Shown: positions 38,340 through 52,900 of the stretch, one piece after another
Position numbering within the stretch: the stretch's first letter is position 1
Layout: each line of letters starts with the position of its first letter
Origin: Augochlora pura
Taxonomy: Eukaryota; Arthropoda; Insecta; Hymenoptera; Halictidae
Assembly (NCBI RefSeq): GCF_028453695.1
Contig: NC_135781.1
Span: 14,693,640-14,757,639, forward strand
Direction of reading: 5' to 3'
DNA length: 64,000 nt
Notes under the pieces: model-generated
Seen by the model: only the letters and a program-made list of their open reading frames with translations
Database searches by the model: none
Told to the model about the DNA's origin: nothing
Position numbers and translations under genes: made by a program

Positions 38340-39219
38340 TCGAATCAATTTATAAATCTTTGAACATTATTCTTTGTTAATAAGTTTTCCTATGTTAACA
38401 AATTACGTTTTACGTATTTTTATGCTTTCAAAAAATGGTATCCTATATAATACCATATACATGCACAACACATTAATAATGTCCATAATTTTAGAAACGT
38501 TTCTTTTAATAATTCAGTGATTATCGAATTCGTATTTCGTTTTCATGAGCAGTGGACAACAATATCTTGAATATCCGACATTCGAGTTACTTTTAAAATT
38601 AGCGAATATCGTTTGCTTACCGTTTCCTTACCTTTCATTTACTTTACTTTTACTAATTAAATGTTTCATATTTGACTATGTTTCGAATCACAAGAATCTC
38701 GTTTATTAAATATCGTTACGATGTTTTAACAGACTGTACATTTGCTGTTGGTGCTACAGCTATGAACAAGAAAAAATCTGTTTTTCATTATATTGTTTCA
38801 TATAAGAGAACAACTTTAATTATAAGATAATTCCAAACTCATATTCATATCGTAATATAAATCGATTTATATTACTCATATGATTTGTTGATACATGACT
38901 GAAATTACTACTCCCATCGAGCGATCCATTAAGAAGCTCTTAACTGTAAATTATAGACTAAAATTTATGAAATTATCGGCAGTAGATAATATGATAACAT
39001 AATCTGTTTTATATTATATTAACACTTGGTCAACCGAATAGGGAAATCTCCCTGTTTTAAATTAAGTCGTTTGATGACTGAACTTTTGTGCTAATCGACA
39101 TAATAATATCTTAATTTCATTATAATTCTCACGAATGTTTAAAATGCAATGCCATACAAATTTGCTTCGAGATTTTCCTTTTCTCGTATAAAATTTTTGG
39201 TGCGGACATCGAAGCGTTA
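38340..39219. other. Gene-free AT-rich stretch
   Basis: Nothing could be supported on either strand. Confidence 0.4.
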
Positions 39220-39840
39220 ATAACAGATTGTTGGTTTGTGCATGTCACAGCTGAATCAGTTTTTACAATCACATTTAAACCCCACTTTATCATTTTTCGT
39301 TGGTTTCGCCATCGAAACAGCCCCCAGCGAATCGTATCTGCTACACTCCATGTTGATTTATCGCCCCGAACAAGTGTAACCTGTGAATCCCATCAGCGGG
39401 GCATTACGGACTTCGTTTCCTCTTCCTGTTACGAACAAAAACAGTCATCGAAATGATTCGCAATTGCCTTAGCGCTCGACTCCGAAGACGGGGAAGTTTT
39501 TCCGATTGTTACGACGACGACGACGCTGCGGGGAGAAACAGAGAGAATACAGATCAAAGAGCTGCAAGGATGTTACGGGGGGATGGATATGCATCGAAGA
39601 GAAAGGAACAGAAACGATCGTAGTGGTGTGTTAATGTTGAACAGAATCGCGATTCTATGGCGTTATAGAAGGAGAGGGCCAGAGGGGTGGGAGAGAGACA
39701 GTAACCGAACGGGCAAAGCAACGTTAAGGGGCCAGGGCAACAACCGACGCTGACCCCTACGACAACCATCGGTCGTCTCCTCCTCCAACCTTCTCCAACC
39801 TCCTCTTTCCCCTGCGCCACCTTTTCCACTACCGCCACCG
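39220..39840. other. GC-rich island with purine-rich strand bias
   Basis: From about 39470 the plus strand is G/A-rich, then from about 39770 C/T-rich. It gives a 94-codon minus-strand frame with low-complexity composition. There is no recognised domain and no core promoter motif. From 39840 to 40250 the DNA is AT-rich and featureless. Confidence 0.3.
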
Positions 39841-40259
39841 CACAGTATGTCGTATAATGTATAAAACTCGAATACCTGAAATGTTTAATTCACAAAATCA
39901 AAATGTTTAATTCACGCTTAGCTTCCACGTTTATTCATATCAAAATGTTAACAAAAGAACGTAGCTTACTTCGATTTCAAATGCGTAACATATCGTTACA
40001 CATAGTGGTGTAGTCCACATATACACCTTATAATACTTTTTCACATAATACTTTTCCAATAAAATAATGTTTCGAACAGAATTTACTCGATACTCAATAC
40101 AATAAAGTACAATAACGAGAATTGCCAAAAAAATTATATTTTATAATGAATTAAAATCATTTTAATTCTTCTAAACAAATCATATTTTTTAATGATGTAT
40201 CTTTGTATTCTTTAAAAAAAGGTATTAGGGTACCTAGATCGAAAATTAATTGGTTTTGT

Positions 40260-40720
40260 ACCGAACGCCCATATACGCGACACACTGTGCACTGCGCCGC
40301 CGCACCACCATCACCAGCCCACCGACAACTCCTCCTCCTTCTCCTCCCACTCTTCTTTACCCTTTCATTCTTTGTGGCTCCTCTTCCTCTTCGCCACAAT
40401 AATTCGCCATCATTTCACACGCGAAAGACCTCTCTTCCTCGCGATACCGACTCGTATTTGTCCCACATCGTTGCGGACCGAACCGTGAAACCTTACGAAC
40501 GTTTCGGAACGGGTTGTTGAACCGTGCCCGCTTTTCTTGCTGATGGGATTTAACCCCTTTCCTCGTGAATTAATTTCGTATTGTAGACGAAAAAAAGAAG
40601 AAGCAGACCGACCGACGCCGATTCAGATCTCCCGCAGTTGTTCGCACCGTTCGAGTTCAATCGCTGCCATTCCGTTGACTCTGTCCAACCAGAAGCGTAA
40701 CGCTTGCCTGGATTTCTGAT
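40260..40720. other. GC-rich island
   Basis: A pyrimidine-rich segment (40316-40400, mostly CTCCTCCTTCTCC-type) followed by CpG-rich sequence. Frames of 60-105 codons exist on both strands and are compositional. It could be a promoter or enhancer; nothing decisive was seen. From 40720 to 42530 the DNA is AT-rich without supportable features. Confidence 0.3.
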
Positions 40721-42529
40721 GTTCGTGACCAACTTTGGCCACAATACACTGCTGTTGTAAGCGAATTCATTTTTGTCCACAATAAAAATTTACTACTTCA
40801 AAATTTAAGAACATCTCATACCTAGGGGTATAAAAATAAACATTCTGGTCCTCGTGTGGCCAGGAAGCAGACTAATTTATTCCTTTCCTCCTGCTTTCAT
40901 AAAACAGCGTGGGTTGATTCATTTACAATTTACCACACATAAAGCATGCATCGTGATAAAACTATACGATCGGCCTCTCTATTTATCTTAGGAATATCTT
41001 TATGACATTATCGGTATACCATTGACTATCTGAGAAATATCGACTCAATATCAATAATCAATGATTACTGATATTCTGGTGTACTGGGGTTTATAGGCCA
41101 TAAACAAATTGAAGCAACTTTTTAATGTTTATAGACGGTTGGTATCAGAAATTATTAGAACCAATACGGTTCAGTGTTTCGAACAATGAAATACAAATCT
41201 GAAAAGTCTAGGTTGATGACTTTCATTCTTCGTGATGCATAGATTGATATGCTCGTCAAGAAGAGAAACAATAACCTTTGGCGATTAAGCAAGAAATGAT
41301 TGCACACATCGTTCTGGAAATTTGCAGGTTTATGCGCAGACGATTTGAGAAAATAGAACATTTTGTAAACATGAATGTCGATTTAATTTATAGCTGTAGA
41401 CTTAATAATTACTGTAGTTCTTAGCTATATGAGATGCAAAAGGTGATGTATATGCTAATGAGCTAATTAACACTTCCACTTGGAAGATTTTCTTCTAACT
41501 TAGTAAAAGCAGAATTAAAACTGTTTTTCATCTTCAAGATTTTTTGTGTATTTGGTTTATTTCCTTTTAGCTTTGTTTTACGATAACATTTAATATGGTC
41601 AACTAAAAATTATTAATATGGTCGACTAAAAATCGGTATGAAACGTAAATATAAAAATTAATGCTCGTTTAGAGAAAAAAAATTTTGGATTTTCTTTATG
41701 AAAAAGGTGAAATATTTTTCGTGTACTGTTTACTGCATGAACGAGTAACAATCATTTCTATGGGCATCAATTTGATAAATTTTGTCGCGTAATTTTTTCG
41801 CAACGTCCACTTTTCTTTAACCTTACAGATAAACGGTGTCCTTTCAACTACAATTCTAAACGAGTACTTATTACTTAACCGTGACAGAATTATACACCAT
41901 CGCTGTACAAAGCAATGATTCTACAACAAATTATTCATCGCTTTGGCTAACAATTCTTTGAACCTTGTGCAAATTGCATAAAAATGAAATTAAACGCAAC
42001 AAAGACCGAGTTAACAAGGCAGTAAAAGAAAGCGTTGGAGTATATTAATATGAAAACGAGAGATTTCTACATCAAAGTCAGTTTCCGTATAATGCAATTA
42101 AAACTATGGAAAGCAAATTAACGCGACTTTCTTGTTGGAAATGACAACTTAACGAGAATTTTTATTACTGTGTTATTATGAAGTTTTCTTTTATATAGCA
42201 TTTTAAAAGATTGTGATCAACATTTTTCACAATTAATAGATGAACTTAGACAACGGTTAACACATGGACTCACACAAAGAATTATCCCAGTCTGTTACGT
42301 ATTATCATATAAATTATAATAAGCATTGCTATAAATAAATATTATTCGATAATTGTTGTCAGAGAACATAACTAACTATTATGAAAAAAGTAGTTTTGTG
42401 AAAATTATCATTTTGATTCAAATATTCTTAATCGTAATTGACACTTGTATGCGAACAAAATTTCTTTCTCGTTGTCCATAAAAATTATCGGCGAGCATTG
42501 ACTCGAATCATGCGTTTCTACATTTAGCT

Positions 42530-43390
42530 TCGTCGGTTATCGGTGACCTCCACGGCATCCATCGTGTTAACGTGTCTACTCAAAAAGAAAATTACTTCTC
42601 GCCCAGGTCTCGACGGGGCAAGAAAGTCGAAGACCGATCGCGGGTTCTTCAAGAAAATGATGACGCGCCGCGCGCATCGCATCGGTACCATGACACCATT
42701 AAACGAGACTCTTGAATGGATTTTTGTGACTGATAACAGAAACGGAAAGACCGGTTAGCAAGACGACGGCAGGAACACGTTCTTTTCGCCTAGATACGTT
42801 TTAATATCCGAGCGCCGATCGACAGACGCAGTCTCCTTTCCAGGGGAATCGAGGCTGGTCTTCAACTTGAAAGCTCGACTGGCTTCGACTTCGTGGAACA
42901 TGGCGTGTCGGGTTCTCATGGTAGTAGCGAGTTCCTGATACCCTTTCTCCTGGCCGCCATCGGTCACGGCAAAATGTATCGTTCCCGCGGAACCAGTTTA
43001 GCCGCACGGTTATCGGCAATCAACGATTTAGCTGGTCTGCCGAGTAATGCCCGTTAATTTTCCAGCGATTCTCGATTTACCTGTCACCGCGGGATCCATC
43101 GCCGATCTTTCGCGGGCGAGTTTCTGATAACGGATACTGCCGTGTTCAAGTTCGCACGCTCTCGCAACGACCAGCAAAAACTAGCCGTTCCTGTACGAAC
43201 CCGGTTAATATGAGTGGTCTGGTCTGGGAAAGCAAAAAGATCCACGAGGCCTTATTGTTTTCTGGAAAGTAGATTTCCCGCTCGCTACTTCGCGATCGAG
43301 TGGAACGGCGACCTTCTTCAACTTTCTTGGTGCACGAATCTAGGAGAGTACTCCGTGTCTGCAGGATCTTGATTAACCCTTTGAACTCGG
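42530..43390. other. Large CpG-rich island, possibly containing an exon
   Basis: At about 860 bp this is the largest GC-rich block outside the BTG locus. A minus-strand frame ending in TAA at 42755 is open back to about 43000, without an upstream ATG. It reads in a protein-like way (KGYQELATTMRTRHAMFHEV onwards). It could be a terminal exon, but no clean acceptor was found and a second minus-strand frame competes, so I do not call a gene. Confidence 0.3.
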
Positions 43391-44071
43391 ATGATCCAAC
43401 ACAGGGAACATAACGGAATTGTTCATAATTATGGCACTTTTAGGATTCAAAAGTTTTGGTCTGTACAATCTATGTCAACGTAGGGAATGCTTAGGATCAT
43501 TTGTAATTTGATTTGTCATTTTGTTTTAACATGTTTTTGACGATAAACATCCTAGACACGTTAATTTTCTTATGTCTTATTAAAATATGCAAGAATTTTA
43601 ATTAATTGTTAGGAACTAAATTATCGTTATTTTTAACATATAAACATAATGACATATAACATATATTGTATTAATACATACGTTAATAGAATGTTCCGGA
43701 AAATTTTATTTACCACGTTGGATGTCGAATGTTAACTAAAAAAAATCCAATAATATGAAAGTAATTTAATTAATCGAACTGAATCTAGAAAATAAAGATA
43801 TTGAAGAAATTTTTGCACCACATATGAAATTAATTTTCAAATATGAAACACTAGTGATATAGGTACAATAACTTTCAAAAAAAGACAAATACAAATTATT
43901 TTCTTTTCATTCATTGCAACATTTTAGGGCTTAATACACAATTAAATAAAAATTCTAAGCATTTCTCCGTTTAATCATTAAATTCGTCGGTTATGTTTTC
44001 ATTTTACATATTACAAATTAAATTATGTAAAAGACAGCTATCAGCAATTCCATATTTAGGATTTTATAATA
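43391..44071. other. Gene-free AT-rich stretch
   Basis: Begins near TTAACCCTTTGAACTCGG (about 43375), which looks like a piggyBac-type end, but I found no matching inverted end. No coding evidence. Confidence 0.35.
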
Positions 44072-44075
44072 TTAA

Positions 44076-44329
44076 TACGTTCAACCCGGCGTGTACCACC
44101 GGCGGTACACAGCATTGCATTTTATTTGTACATATATTTCACAATTCGTAAATAAAGTTTTATAAGTACTTTATAACAATGTCACGCAATAATGTCTGAT
44201 TTCAGACTCAAGCCACTGCCAATAGAAAAAATAGCAAAACAAACACGCGCCGCCAGACGAATACACAACTGATAATATCGAGCCCTCCGACCGTACGGAC
44301 TTTGAAAAAATGCACCGATTTTGAACGTG
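44076..44329. mobile_element. TTAA-flanked MITE, piggyBac-like (family D)
   Basis: Left TTAATACGTTCAA and right, inverted, TTAACACGTTCAA match at 12 of 13 positions, with TTAA at 44072-44075 and 44330-44333. A second short inverted motif near the left end (TACCACCGGCGGTA) is itself palindromic. At 254 bp it is non-coding. Confidence 0.7.
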
Positions 44330-44912
44330 TTAATCATATTGTATTCTGTTTCAAAATACATATACATATATGTATATAGTACGAATACCTCAGGCATGAA
44401 TACTGATAATAAAAGACGGAACAAATAAATATGATCAATTAATAGATACGCGTACATATGAAAAATACATGAAGTGTACGTACCTTGGAAAGTTTTCTAA
44501 CAGCAGCGAATAGAAATACGTTTACCAATTCTTGTGAATTCGTTCGACTGACGTATCACTCCGTGCAAGGTTATATTAGATTTAAATTATTAAAAAAAAT
44601 AATTAGACTTTATATTTTATGCATTTGTGACAAAAGCAAGCGGGCAAAATTTAAACTGGTAGAAAGATTAAAACAAATTTATAAGTAATATCAATGTATT
44701 ATCTTTAATTTAAACAAATGGAATTGAAACTACATTTGTGATAACCATTCGAGATACTAGTTGGTTCGCATACTCAGAAGACTATTTGATTTTTCATTCA
44801 TTTAATGACACTTTTTGTTCAAATCAGATGATTTCATTCAAAATAGAATTCGATTGATTAGGCAATTCTACAATTTAGTTCATACGAAAGAAACGGTATT
44901 CTATTCTATTAA

Positions 44913-45211
44913 CCCTTTGGCTACGGCAGACTTCGGCACGGCCGTAGTTTTTCGTTGGACGTGCATTTCTGAGGAAGTATATTAAAATATTCAAAATATT
45001 GAATTCTGTTACATTAAACCAATATTACTTGAAGTGAACAATAATTTCAAGCTTTTTTTACAATATATAACATAAATATTACACAATATATAATTAATCA
45101 GATTTGATAATAAACGGGGTCGAGATTCGATCATGACGGCTATTGGCGTCTACAATACCGGGAAGCCAACATTCTTCCGGACGCCAATAGGCGCCAACAG
45201 TAGTCAAAAGG
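44913..45211. mobile_element. TTAA-flanked MITE, piggyBac-like (family B), copy 2
   Basis: Alignable end to end with 29089-29386 in the same orientation, about 90% identical by eye and 1 bp longer, with TTAA on both sides (44909-44912 and 45212-45215). Two independent insertions ending at the same bases next to TTAA make the element boundaries secure. There is no coding capacity, so mobilisation would need a transposase supplied elsewhere. Confidence 0.8.
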
Positions 45212-45215
45212 TTAA

Positions 45216-47900
45216 AGAAAGAAAAGTAAATCAATTTATCTTCTATTTTTAGTTTGCAAAAAGATCAGAAGTCTAATTCCAATACGTAAACCGCAATAAA
45301 TCAATTTTTGAAAATTTTTGAAAATTCTTTGCAAGTTAGAAACTGGTTTAATTTATCATACTAGGACTTGTTGATTGTCCGATCCCTCGTCCTTTGGAAA
45401 TTCTAAGGTTGCCGAGACCATATCAATCGCAGTAACAGTGTTCTAATAGTCATTTTAAAGTCGTTAATCAATAGCTGAGAAATTCTAGAAAATTCGTTTA
45501 ATTGAAAATATTGAAATAATTCTGTTAACTGTCTCACGCTGATTTCCGATTAATCTGGAGAATTTTGATTTATTTTATTCGACCTCACTGTGGGAGTAAC
45601 AAGATTGAACAATGTAATTGTTATTTGGCACATTATCCATACTGTGAATAATTTGCGAATAATATTAAGTCATCATATTGAGTGACTCACTATATAGTAC
45701 ATGGTTAACTAGTTTCATTATATACGTGATAATAACTTGAAAATGACTTGTACAAGACGACACGTTCGTCCAAGGTTGTATTATTATATGTAGAATGATC
45801 TAACGTACGCATACTTTAACTACTTATACTATAGAAAAAGTTAACAGCTATGAGTATTCTCTTCAGTCAGCGTATGCGCATATCTTGCTTGAGCACTTTT
45901 TTATTTATTTACTTATTTCACGTCGTATTGACGTGCTAGATGTTAACGAATTCATTTAATTAATATTCATAGTAGATTTCAATATTTTAATGGAGTTTCT
46001 ATTCTTTGTATTTTTATTTTTCAAAGATCGTTTAATAATTTTTGCAATCTTTTTCTTTCTTTCTTTTATGACGAAGATTAATACCTGATTAATTTTGAAT
46101 ACGATAATTGGATTAAAAAAGAAAATATTTTTCAATATTTTATTTAGAGTATGCTATATTCGTGGACTCTTCTGCCCATTTAACCAATAGTTTAGTTTCA
46201 ACATTGTTCTGGACGTGACCCATTTTTAGGTATAGATAATCTAAAAACTCAATGTAACTCGCATTTCAAAACACCGCCATGTTGTATTGAATAACGACGT
46301 AAGTCAAATCTGATATTTTTCCTTCACAGCAAATAAGTTTATATTCAGCAAGCTGCCCTTGACGAACCCGTTTTAAACAGATGTGTCCTGTTGATAAGCA
46401 AGACATCTGAAATTCCTGATAAACGAGACACTCAATAATGAGAGACAATCAACTTGAATAATCGTAAATAGACTAATGACATTTCTTTTGAAATGCACTT
46501 TGTTTTTTCATTTGAATTATAGTATTCATAAGAATGTATTTAATAAGGATCATATGTTGATAATAGTAATGGTTATACTAAGTATAAAGAGGTATACATG
46601 TCTTCTTAATGTAAATTTAAAAAAAAAGCAATATAAAAAAAATCTAGACTTATAAGAAAGATTTAATCTCTATTTGTCTCAAGCGTAGCTAACCTTTTAC
46701 AGCAACCATAGAGGTCATAGATTGACCTCGAATCGATTGACGCGCAGTGATTTTACTGCTGTCAACTCCAGTTTCAACTAGTTATCACTTATCTATATCG
46801 TAACGTCATCCAATTATACTTTAAACTTCTGCACTTTGTTAAATAACATTTGTAATACCGGTCAAATTACCGTTCCCTTGGAAAAAAACTGGTCTGCATA
46901 AATGGTACACTGATTGCTTCGCAAATAATGCCTATGAGATATTCAAAAATCAATTATATTGCAAGGAAATGTTTGCATACAACAAATTACGGTAATACCA
47001 GTGTACAGCAAATGTTAAATCTTTCAAAACTAATACCAAGTACGCAAAATTATAATTCTATAACGTTGTATTTTTCGATAAAAAGAACTTTATCGCATAC
47101 ATTGATACGAGTGATCAAAATCTTGAATATTTCTTTTTTTCTCAATCTTAGAACAACTTCTATTACAAATATATTTAAATTTGTAATCAAAATGTATTGT
47201 AATTCGAAATTTTCAACTAAATCTACTCAAAATTTATAATTCAAATTTGTGATAAGAATTCAATATGGTATACTACTAAGTTAGCGCTGATTTCTATTAA
47301 ACAATTGAATGATACTTTACTCATTGCTATAGGCGAAATATAATCTCCAGAAAGGGAGCAAATAATGTTTTGAACTATTGCAATCGATATCAAAAATAAA
47401 AGTATTATTAAAACCATTGTAAATGTTCTTGTTTCGATGCTACAGGAGTTTTCCAATTACGTCAGATATTCGAGCAGCCCACTTTTGAAATCGATGAATT
47501 GAATTATTAATAAAATTCGTTTCCGTAAAATTAACCTTTGATATTTAAATGGAAAACGTGACGCTAATGTAACGAAGGATATTCGCCGCACGAGGTAGGT
47601 GTAGATGAAAAATTAAATTGCAATCGTATATATAGATCGCAGCCCACGATATCCAAAAGTCGGAGCACATAACTGTTAACTCGTGGATCATTGGAATGGA
47701 GAATCGGGTGCAGGTAGCGGTGGTGGTCGATAAAATTAAAACAGTGAACAACAGAATTTTATATTCATGAAATTTCATAAGCACGAGGCCTTTTTGTTTT
47801 TATTATCTCTGTACAAAAACAGTCGAAAAAATTATAGATTTCTTTTGATAAAGATTTAATTTTTTCGAGCTCACGGCGTATGTACAAGCGGGAAATGATA
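45216..47900. other. Gene-free AT-rich stretch
   Basis: No supportable gene or repeat boundary. The longest frame (46928-47239) is low-complexity and unrecognised. Confidence 0.4.
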
Positions 47901-48687
47901 GACATAATAACCTAAAAACTAAATATAATTATACATTGATGTAATAATAGATATAATAATTATAATCCGTAATAATTAATAGTAAACCTACTAGTCTACA
48001 GATTCGAGAGTGTACGTAACGTGTTCCTCGTGTCTGTTCCGTGTATCTCGTCAAAGGTGTGTATGTGTAACATGTGTAAGTGCATTTTCGTTTTCCACGC
48101 ATGCGTGTACGGTGTGTATCTGTGTATATTTGTTTGTGTGTTCGTTTGTTTCCGTTAATGACTATTGACAAAGCAATTTTTTCTTCATACGGATTTGTCC
48201 GGATCGATCGTTAACTCGCTCGCAATTTACGCGCAACATGTAAAACTGTGTGTATGTGTGTGTGATGTCTCTTTGCGTGTGTACACGTGTATTGTATTTC
48301 TTCTTGTGCACTGGCCAACAGGGCCGCCGAATTCGGATCTCGATGACCTTGGGTCGGAGTCTTTTTTGTTTCATTGAGAATTCGCTTTTTATCGACTCTT
48401 GTTCGTCTCTCGTAACGTGGATGCGTATTAAAATCGCTATGAACTCTCCCTAATCAGTACAATAATTCGGCATCACAATTAATATTACCACGATGGAACC
48501 CACGGCCCACTTCAACCGAGTTGAGCACCCCTGCCGGGCCTCACGCTCTCTTACTGTGTCGATCCCCTATTTCTCTCGGCTCTTTTCTCACCCTCAGCCT
48601 CTTTGTCCCCCTCTGCCTCACTCTCACTCGTTCGTTCAATCTTTCTCTTCCGTTCATTCTCGCAATCTCACGGTTCCTCAATATCCT

Positions 48688-48720
48688 TCTTTCCTTTCTC
48701 TCTCTCACTCTCTCTCTCTT
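48688..48720. repeat. (CT)n low-complexity tract
   Basis: Interrupted CT repeat in a longer pyrimidine-rich zone (about 48540-48735). It generates spurious Ser/Leu-rich frames in all three plus-strand registers. Confidence 0.85.
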
Positions 48721-49023
48721 GCATTCTCCTTCCTGGTGTCCCAACAAATTCGTCAACCCCACAGAAAAGAAAGACACGCGGCATATACTACAGTTTTGCA
48801 CTGTTTGTGTGCAGCGGAGGAGCCGAAGGTGCGACATACCCGAAAATTGCCGAGAAAACATTTGGTACAGGTTGTTTATGCATAATTTCTGCAAATGTAT
48901 CGAAAGGTTTTGATATTTTTACGAGATGAATAGAATTTATTTACGGGTCGTCGCAACTCCGCTGTCCGCTGTCCACTTCGATTCGTGATATTGACTACCG
49001 TCTGCTTTAGTCTGTCACGCATA

Positions 49024-49054
49024 CTCTTTCTTTCTTTCTTTCTCTCTCTCTCTC
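49024..49054. repeat. (CTTT)n/(CT)n microsatellite
   Basis: Four CTTT units run straight into about eight CT units. Confidence 0.9.
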
Positions 49055-49920
49055 ATATCTCCCCGAGAAAGAGGAAGGAACGTAAACGGAAAATGTGGAC
49101 GGAAGACGCTTGTAATTTCAGTGAATTTCATAAATTATCGGTTAATAATTTTATACTCATTGAACTCGCGAATAATTCATAAAATCATGTTAACACTATG
49201 ACTTCGGTGGCTCCACGTTGATGCCATGCAAAAACTAAACGAAAATTAATATTGCGTGTTCTATTTAGCTAACAGTAAATTACAGACGTAGCAACTTTGT
49301 GTTTTCCTAAAACGCCGTGCCCTTCCACAATGGCAAACGAAAAAGAAGACAATTATACGTGACGAGTGTATGGACATCTTGTCCACAAGAAATGAAAATA
49401 TATACGTCGGTTCCACCGGCGCGACATATGTACAATCATGAAGGTTTGATACCTCGAATTTCATTGATATCGTATTTATAAATTTGAACACGATTATTCA
49501 TCGACACTCGAAACATCTGACAGTCGAAAATTCCGAGTGATTTTTCAAGTTCGATTAAATCTCTAAAACTACATGTAAAGGAAGATCTGCCGTCTGCATT
49601 TTGCAACGTTTCTTTCTCTGAAATGCTCCCTCCCCTTTCTCGCGCACGCATACTCTCTCCTCTCACCCGTCCCTCGCATGCACACAAACACAGTTCGCGT
49701 AGGCAGACTATGCTTTTCTCGCACGCAGAACTTTCTCTTGCTCGCACATATCTTTCGCAGTTCGAATCTTGCTTCTTTTTTTTATCGTTTATCTTGATTT
49801 TGTCTCGTTTTATTTAAAAAAATACTGAATATAACCAAGCTAAAATCACAGACTTGCTGGTGCCTTATTCCAGCGGGTTTGTACAAATTCTTCCTGAAGG
49901 ACTGTATGTATAGTTACAAG

Positions 49921-49980
49921 ATGTATATATATATATATAAGTATGTATATATAATATATAAGTATATATATGTATATATA
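49921..49980. repeat. (TA)n / GTATATATA low-complexity tract
   Basis: Sixty bases of almost pure alternating T and A with periodic GTAT interruptions, inside the presumed 3' UTR/flank of the BTG gene. Confidence 0.9.
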
Positions 49981-52900
49981 GTAATTACAATTCGCTCGTG
50001 AAATAAACTCTCTCGTTCTGATTCTCACAATTGGTTTTACAAGTGGCTTTGTTGCTTTCTTTCTGTGTCTTTCTCTCGCTAAATTTCTCGCTCGCTCTCT
50101 TTCTCTCTCTATCACTCGTCACGCGTGTTCCCTTACGTTTCACAGCTGATCTCTTATTTTATTTTTTTTTGTTCGTTTGCGTTGTCGATTTGTATGTACG
50201 TGTGTGTATCTCTTGTGGATGTGTGAACTCTTGTCTGTCTGTCTCTCTTTCACGCGAATCAAACGGTTCTATCGAACGAGTCTGCGCCGCTGCATTATCG
50301 TCTCGACTATCATCTTCCGATGGCTCGAAATCAAATCAGGAAAAAAGGAACATTATCTGCTGCAGCTTCGGTACAAGCTATTATTATACACATATCATCT
50401 ACAGACTATGAAAAACGATGTGCGAGATTTTCTACGCGTCGCCGTTCGACTTCTCACACTTTCACCATCACGTCTCGTTTTGACAGCGACACGACGCGTC
50501 GCATCACACAGAGAGAATTGTATCGGTTTCTTTTTTCTTTTGAAAGAGCGAATCTGGGTGTATCTTCTCTTTTCTCGTTTTTGTTGTTTTTTTTTCTTTA
50601 GTTGTCGTCGTTCCCACGTCCCTTTGCGCGCGCTCTATAGTAATTTCGCAAGGTATGCATGCTTAGCAATTTTAATCGAACATGTGTCCATCTACGATGG
50701 CAAACATTGCGAGTCGATCGAATAAACCAAACGCATTGGTGATCGTTAAATACTACAAGATGAAAAGGCAAAGAATACGGTGAAATACATATATAAAGGA
50801 ATCACATAACGATCGAACCCCGTGTTTCTACTCCTCTGTGAGGAAAATCGAAACGGAAAAAAGATATGGGATATAAAGCTAAAAATATATATTTATACAC
50901 AAATATACGTAATGCACAATCCGCGAATAGGTTGATCGCTAAAGTGAGTTGATTAAAAGAGAATGATTCGTTTAAAATTGCCACGCATACTAACGGATAT
51001 AAACATATTTATAAACATTTACTTTTACATATCGGTGCGAAACGGCCGCGTGTACGCGTGCCGTAGAACCATGGATACACGCGCTCCTAATTAGGTCGTT
51101 CACACAGAGATTGCTTATATTGTCTCTCTATTCTTAATATAATCACAGACACGGTTTCTATAATTGCTACATACAGGGCTTTCTGATCCGATCACTGAAT
51201 GCCACAAAATTCCCGGCATCCTCTGTTTCGCTCTCTCATTCACAAACATACTTCTCTCTCTCTTTCTCGCTCGCTTTCATTCTGCCTCCCTTCTGTCCCC
51301 CATTCCACACGATCGCGCAGCATTTTTTCACGATTAAGTCATCAACCAATCCGAAGGCTACGCAATCGAAGAAACGTAAAAGCATTCCGTCGAATAATTT
51401 TAGCGTTCCGATTCGAGAATTTTGAATTTTCATGTACGCTTTCGGATTCGTCGCAAAGTGGCACGTACAACGGTCGACGTTCTTGAATCAAATTTCGCGC
51501 TGGATCCGTTTTGTTACCTTTCCGAATATTCACCAAAATGCTTGTAAACCGGACGCGTCGCCGGAGAGAGAGAGGAACTAGAACGAAACGATCGAACGAT
51601 TACGCGTGAATTGTCTCTTGAAACGACAGATTTTCAGGTGACGGATTTTTTTTCCTATCTCCAGCAGATCTATTTGCACACACCACGGTAGTCTACACAC
51701 TTTGATCATCGTAAACATCGAGAATTGTAACTATTCTAACATTTGCGGTACGGCTGTAAATGAAACCCGAACACCGAATCATACCAAAACGTTTCTCTCT
51801 AACTGTTCGATTATTATTCCCATAAAGAACCATAAAGCAGTCTTTTCAACGTTTTCTTTCTTACCGCGAGGTCGCATTCAATGGTTACGAATTTTTACGA
51901 AAATTTCGGAGTCTTTACGCTTCTCTAGCGTTCACAACGAGAAGAACTTTTTATAAAAATTGATAACGAAATAAAATAGCCCCGAGACGGTCAAGAGACA
52001 AAAGGTCAAAAATCAACATTCCTAACGAAATACAGTTGCTCGATGGTTATAAAGAAGAATAATATTCGACTGGTTTATAAGATTTAATCCAAACTTGCGA
52101 TAATTTCGTTTCGGTATTTTTACGATACTAGTTTGGAACTGTTACAACGGATGTTTCTTGTCGTAATTAGAACTTGGAACCATAAAATTTGACGACTTTA
52201 ACAGTTCGATTGCAAAGGAGATCTCACAATTAGCGAAACTACTACTCGGAGGGAAGCGTGAAAGCGATAACACCCTGCGATTTCTTAGAAATCACATAAA
52301 AAGAATTGACTTTAGTAACTGAACGCAGTTGATTTCTATAGGGGTTATTGCACCGGTAACTACAATGACAAAACCTGTCCCCTACACCTCCAGAAGCGGC
52401 TGCATCTAAGGAGAGATATAGCTCAACCTGCTGTCCTATCGGTAAAAAAATTCGTTTTTAGAGATGGACCAAGCTTCGTTTACTACTATTACAAAGAAAG
52501 TGTGCTTATTTATTGATACAGACAAAAACTATCGAAAGCGGGGAGGAAAGAAAACGATTCAGAAAAACCAGTCGCGTACGAGGATCGGCGATACATTCGC
52601 GAGAGAACCAGTTCGACGTTAAACACACTGAACGAGTAACAGTTCGCTTCGGAATATTCTTAAATGGCGATAAACTGTTCCACCATCGAAACGAAAAACC
52701 AAGTACCCGAGAACCCTTGGAAGGAAGCAAGCGATTACGAAAGAACAGCCGATCGGTGAACGTTATTGTCCAAGTGGGAATCTATGGATCGAAAAATAGT
52801 CACTTGATAACGTTTGTTTCGCGTTTACACGATCCCCATTCGTGCCCGTCCATGCACACACCCGCGCATTCGGTCGCGTCCGAAACACCAGAAAAGATAA

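Noticed and set aside
43374..43735. Possible TTAA element starting TTAACCCTTTGAACTCGG
   Set aside because: The best candidate right end (GTCGAATGTTAA) agrees too poorly, and there is no second copy in the window.
48493..48929. Three overlapping plus-strand frames and one minus-strand frame of 108-130 codons
   Set aside because: All are produced by a CT-rich tract; mutual overlap in every register shows composition, not coding.
50177..50725. 182-codon plus-strand frame, the longest in the window
   Set aside because: It starts at TTG, is Ser/Arg/Phe-rich because of simple repeats, overlaps two other long frames and has no domain.
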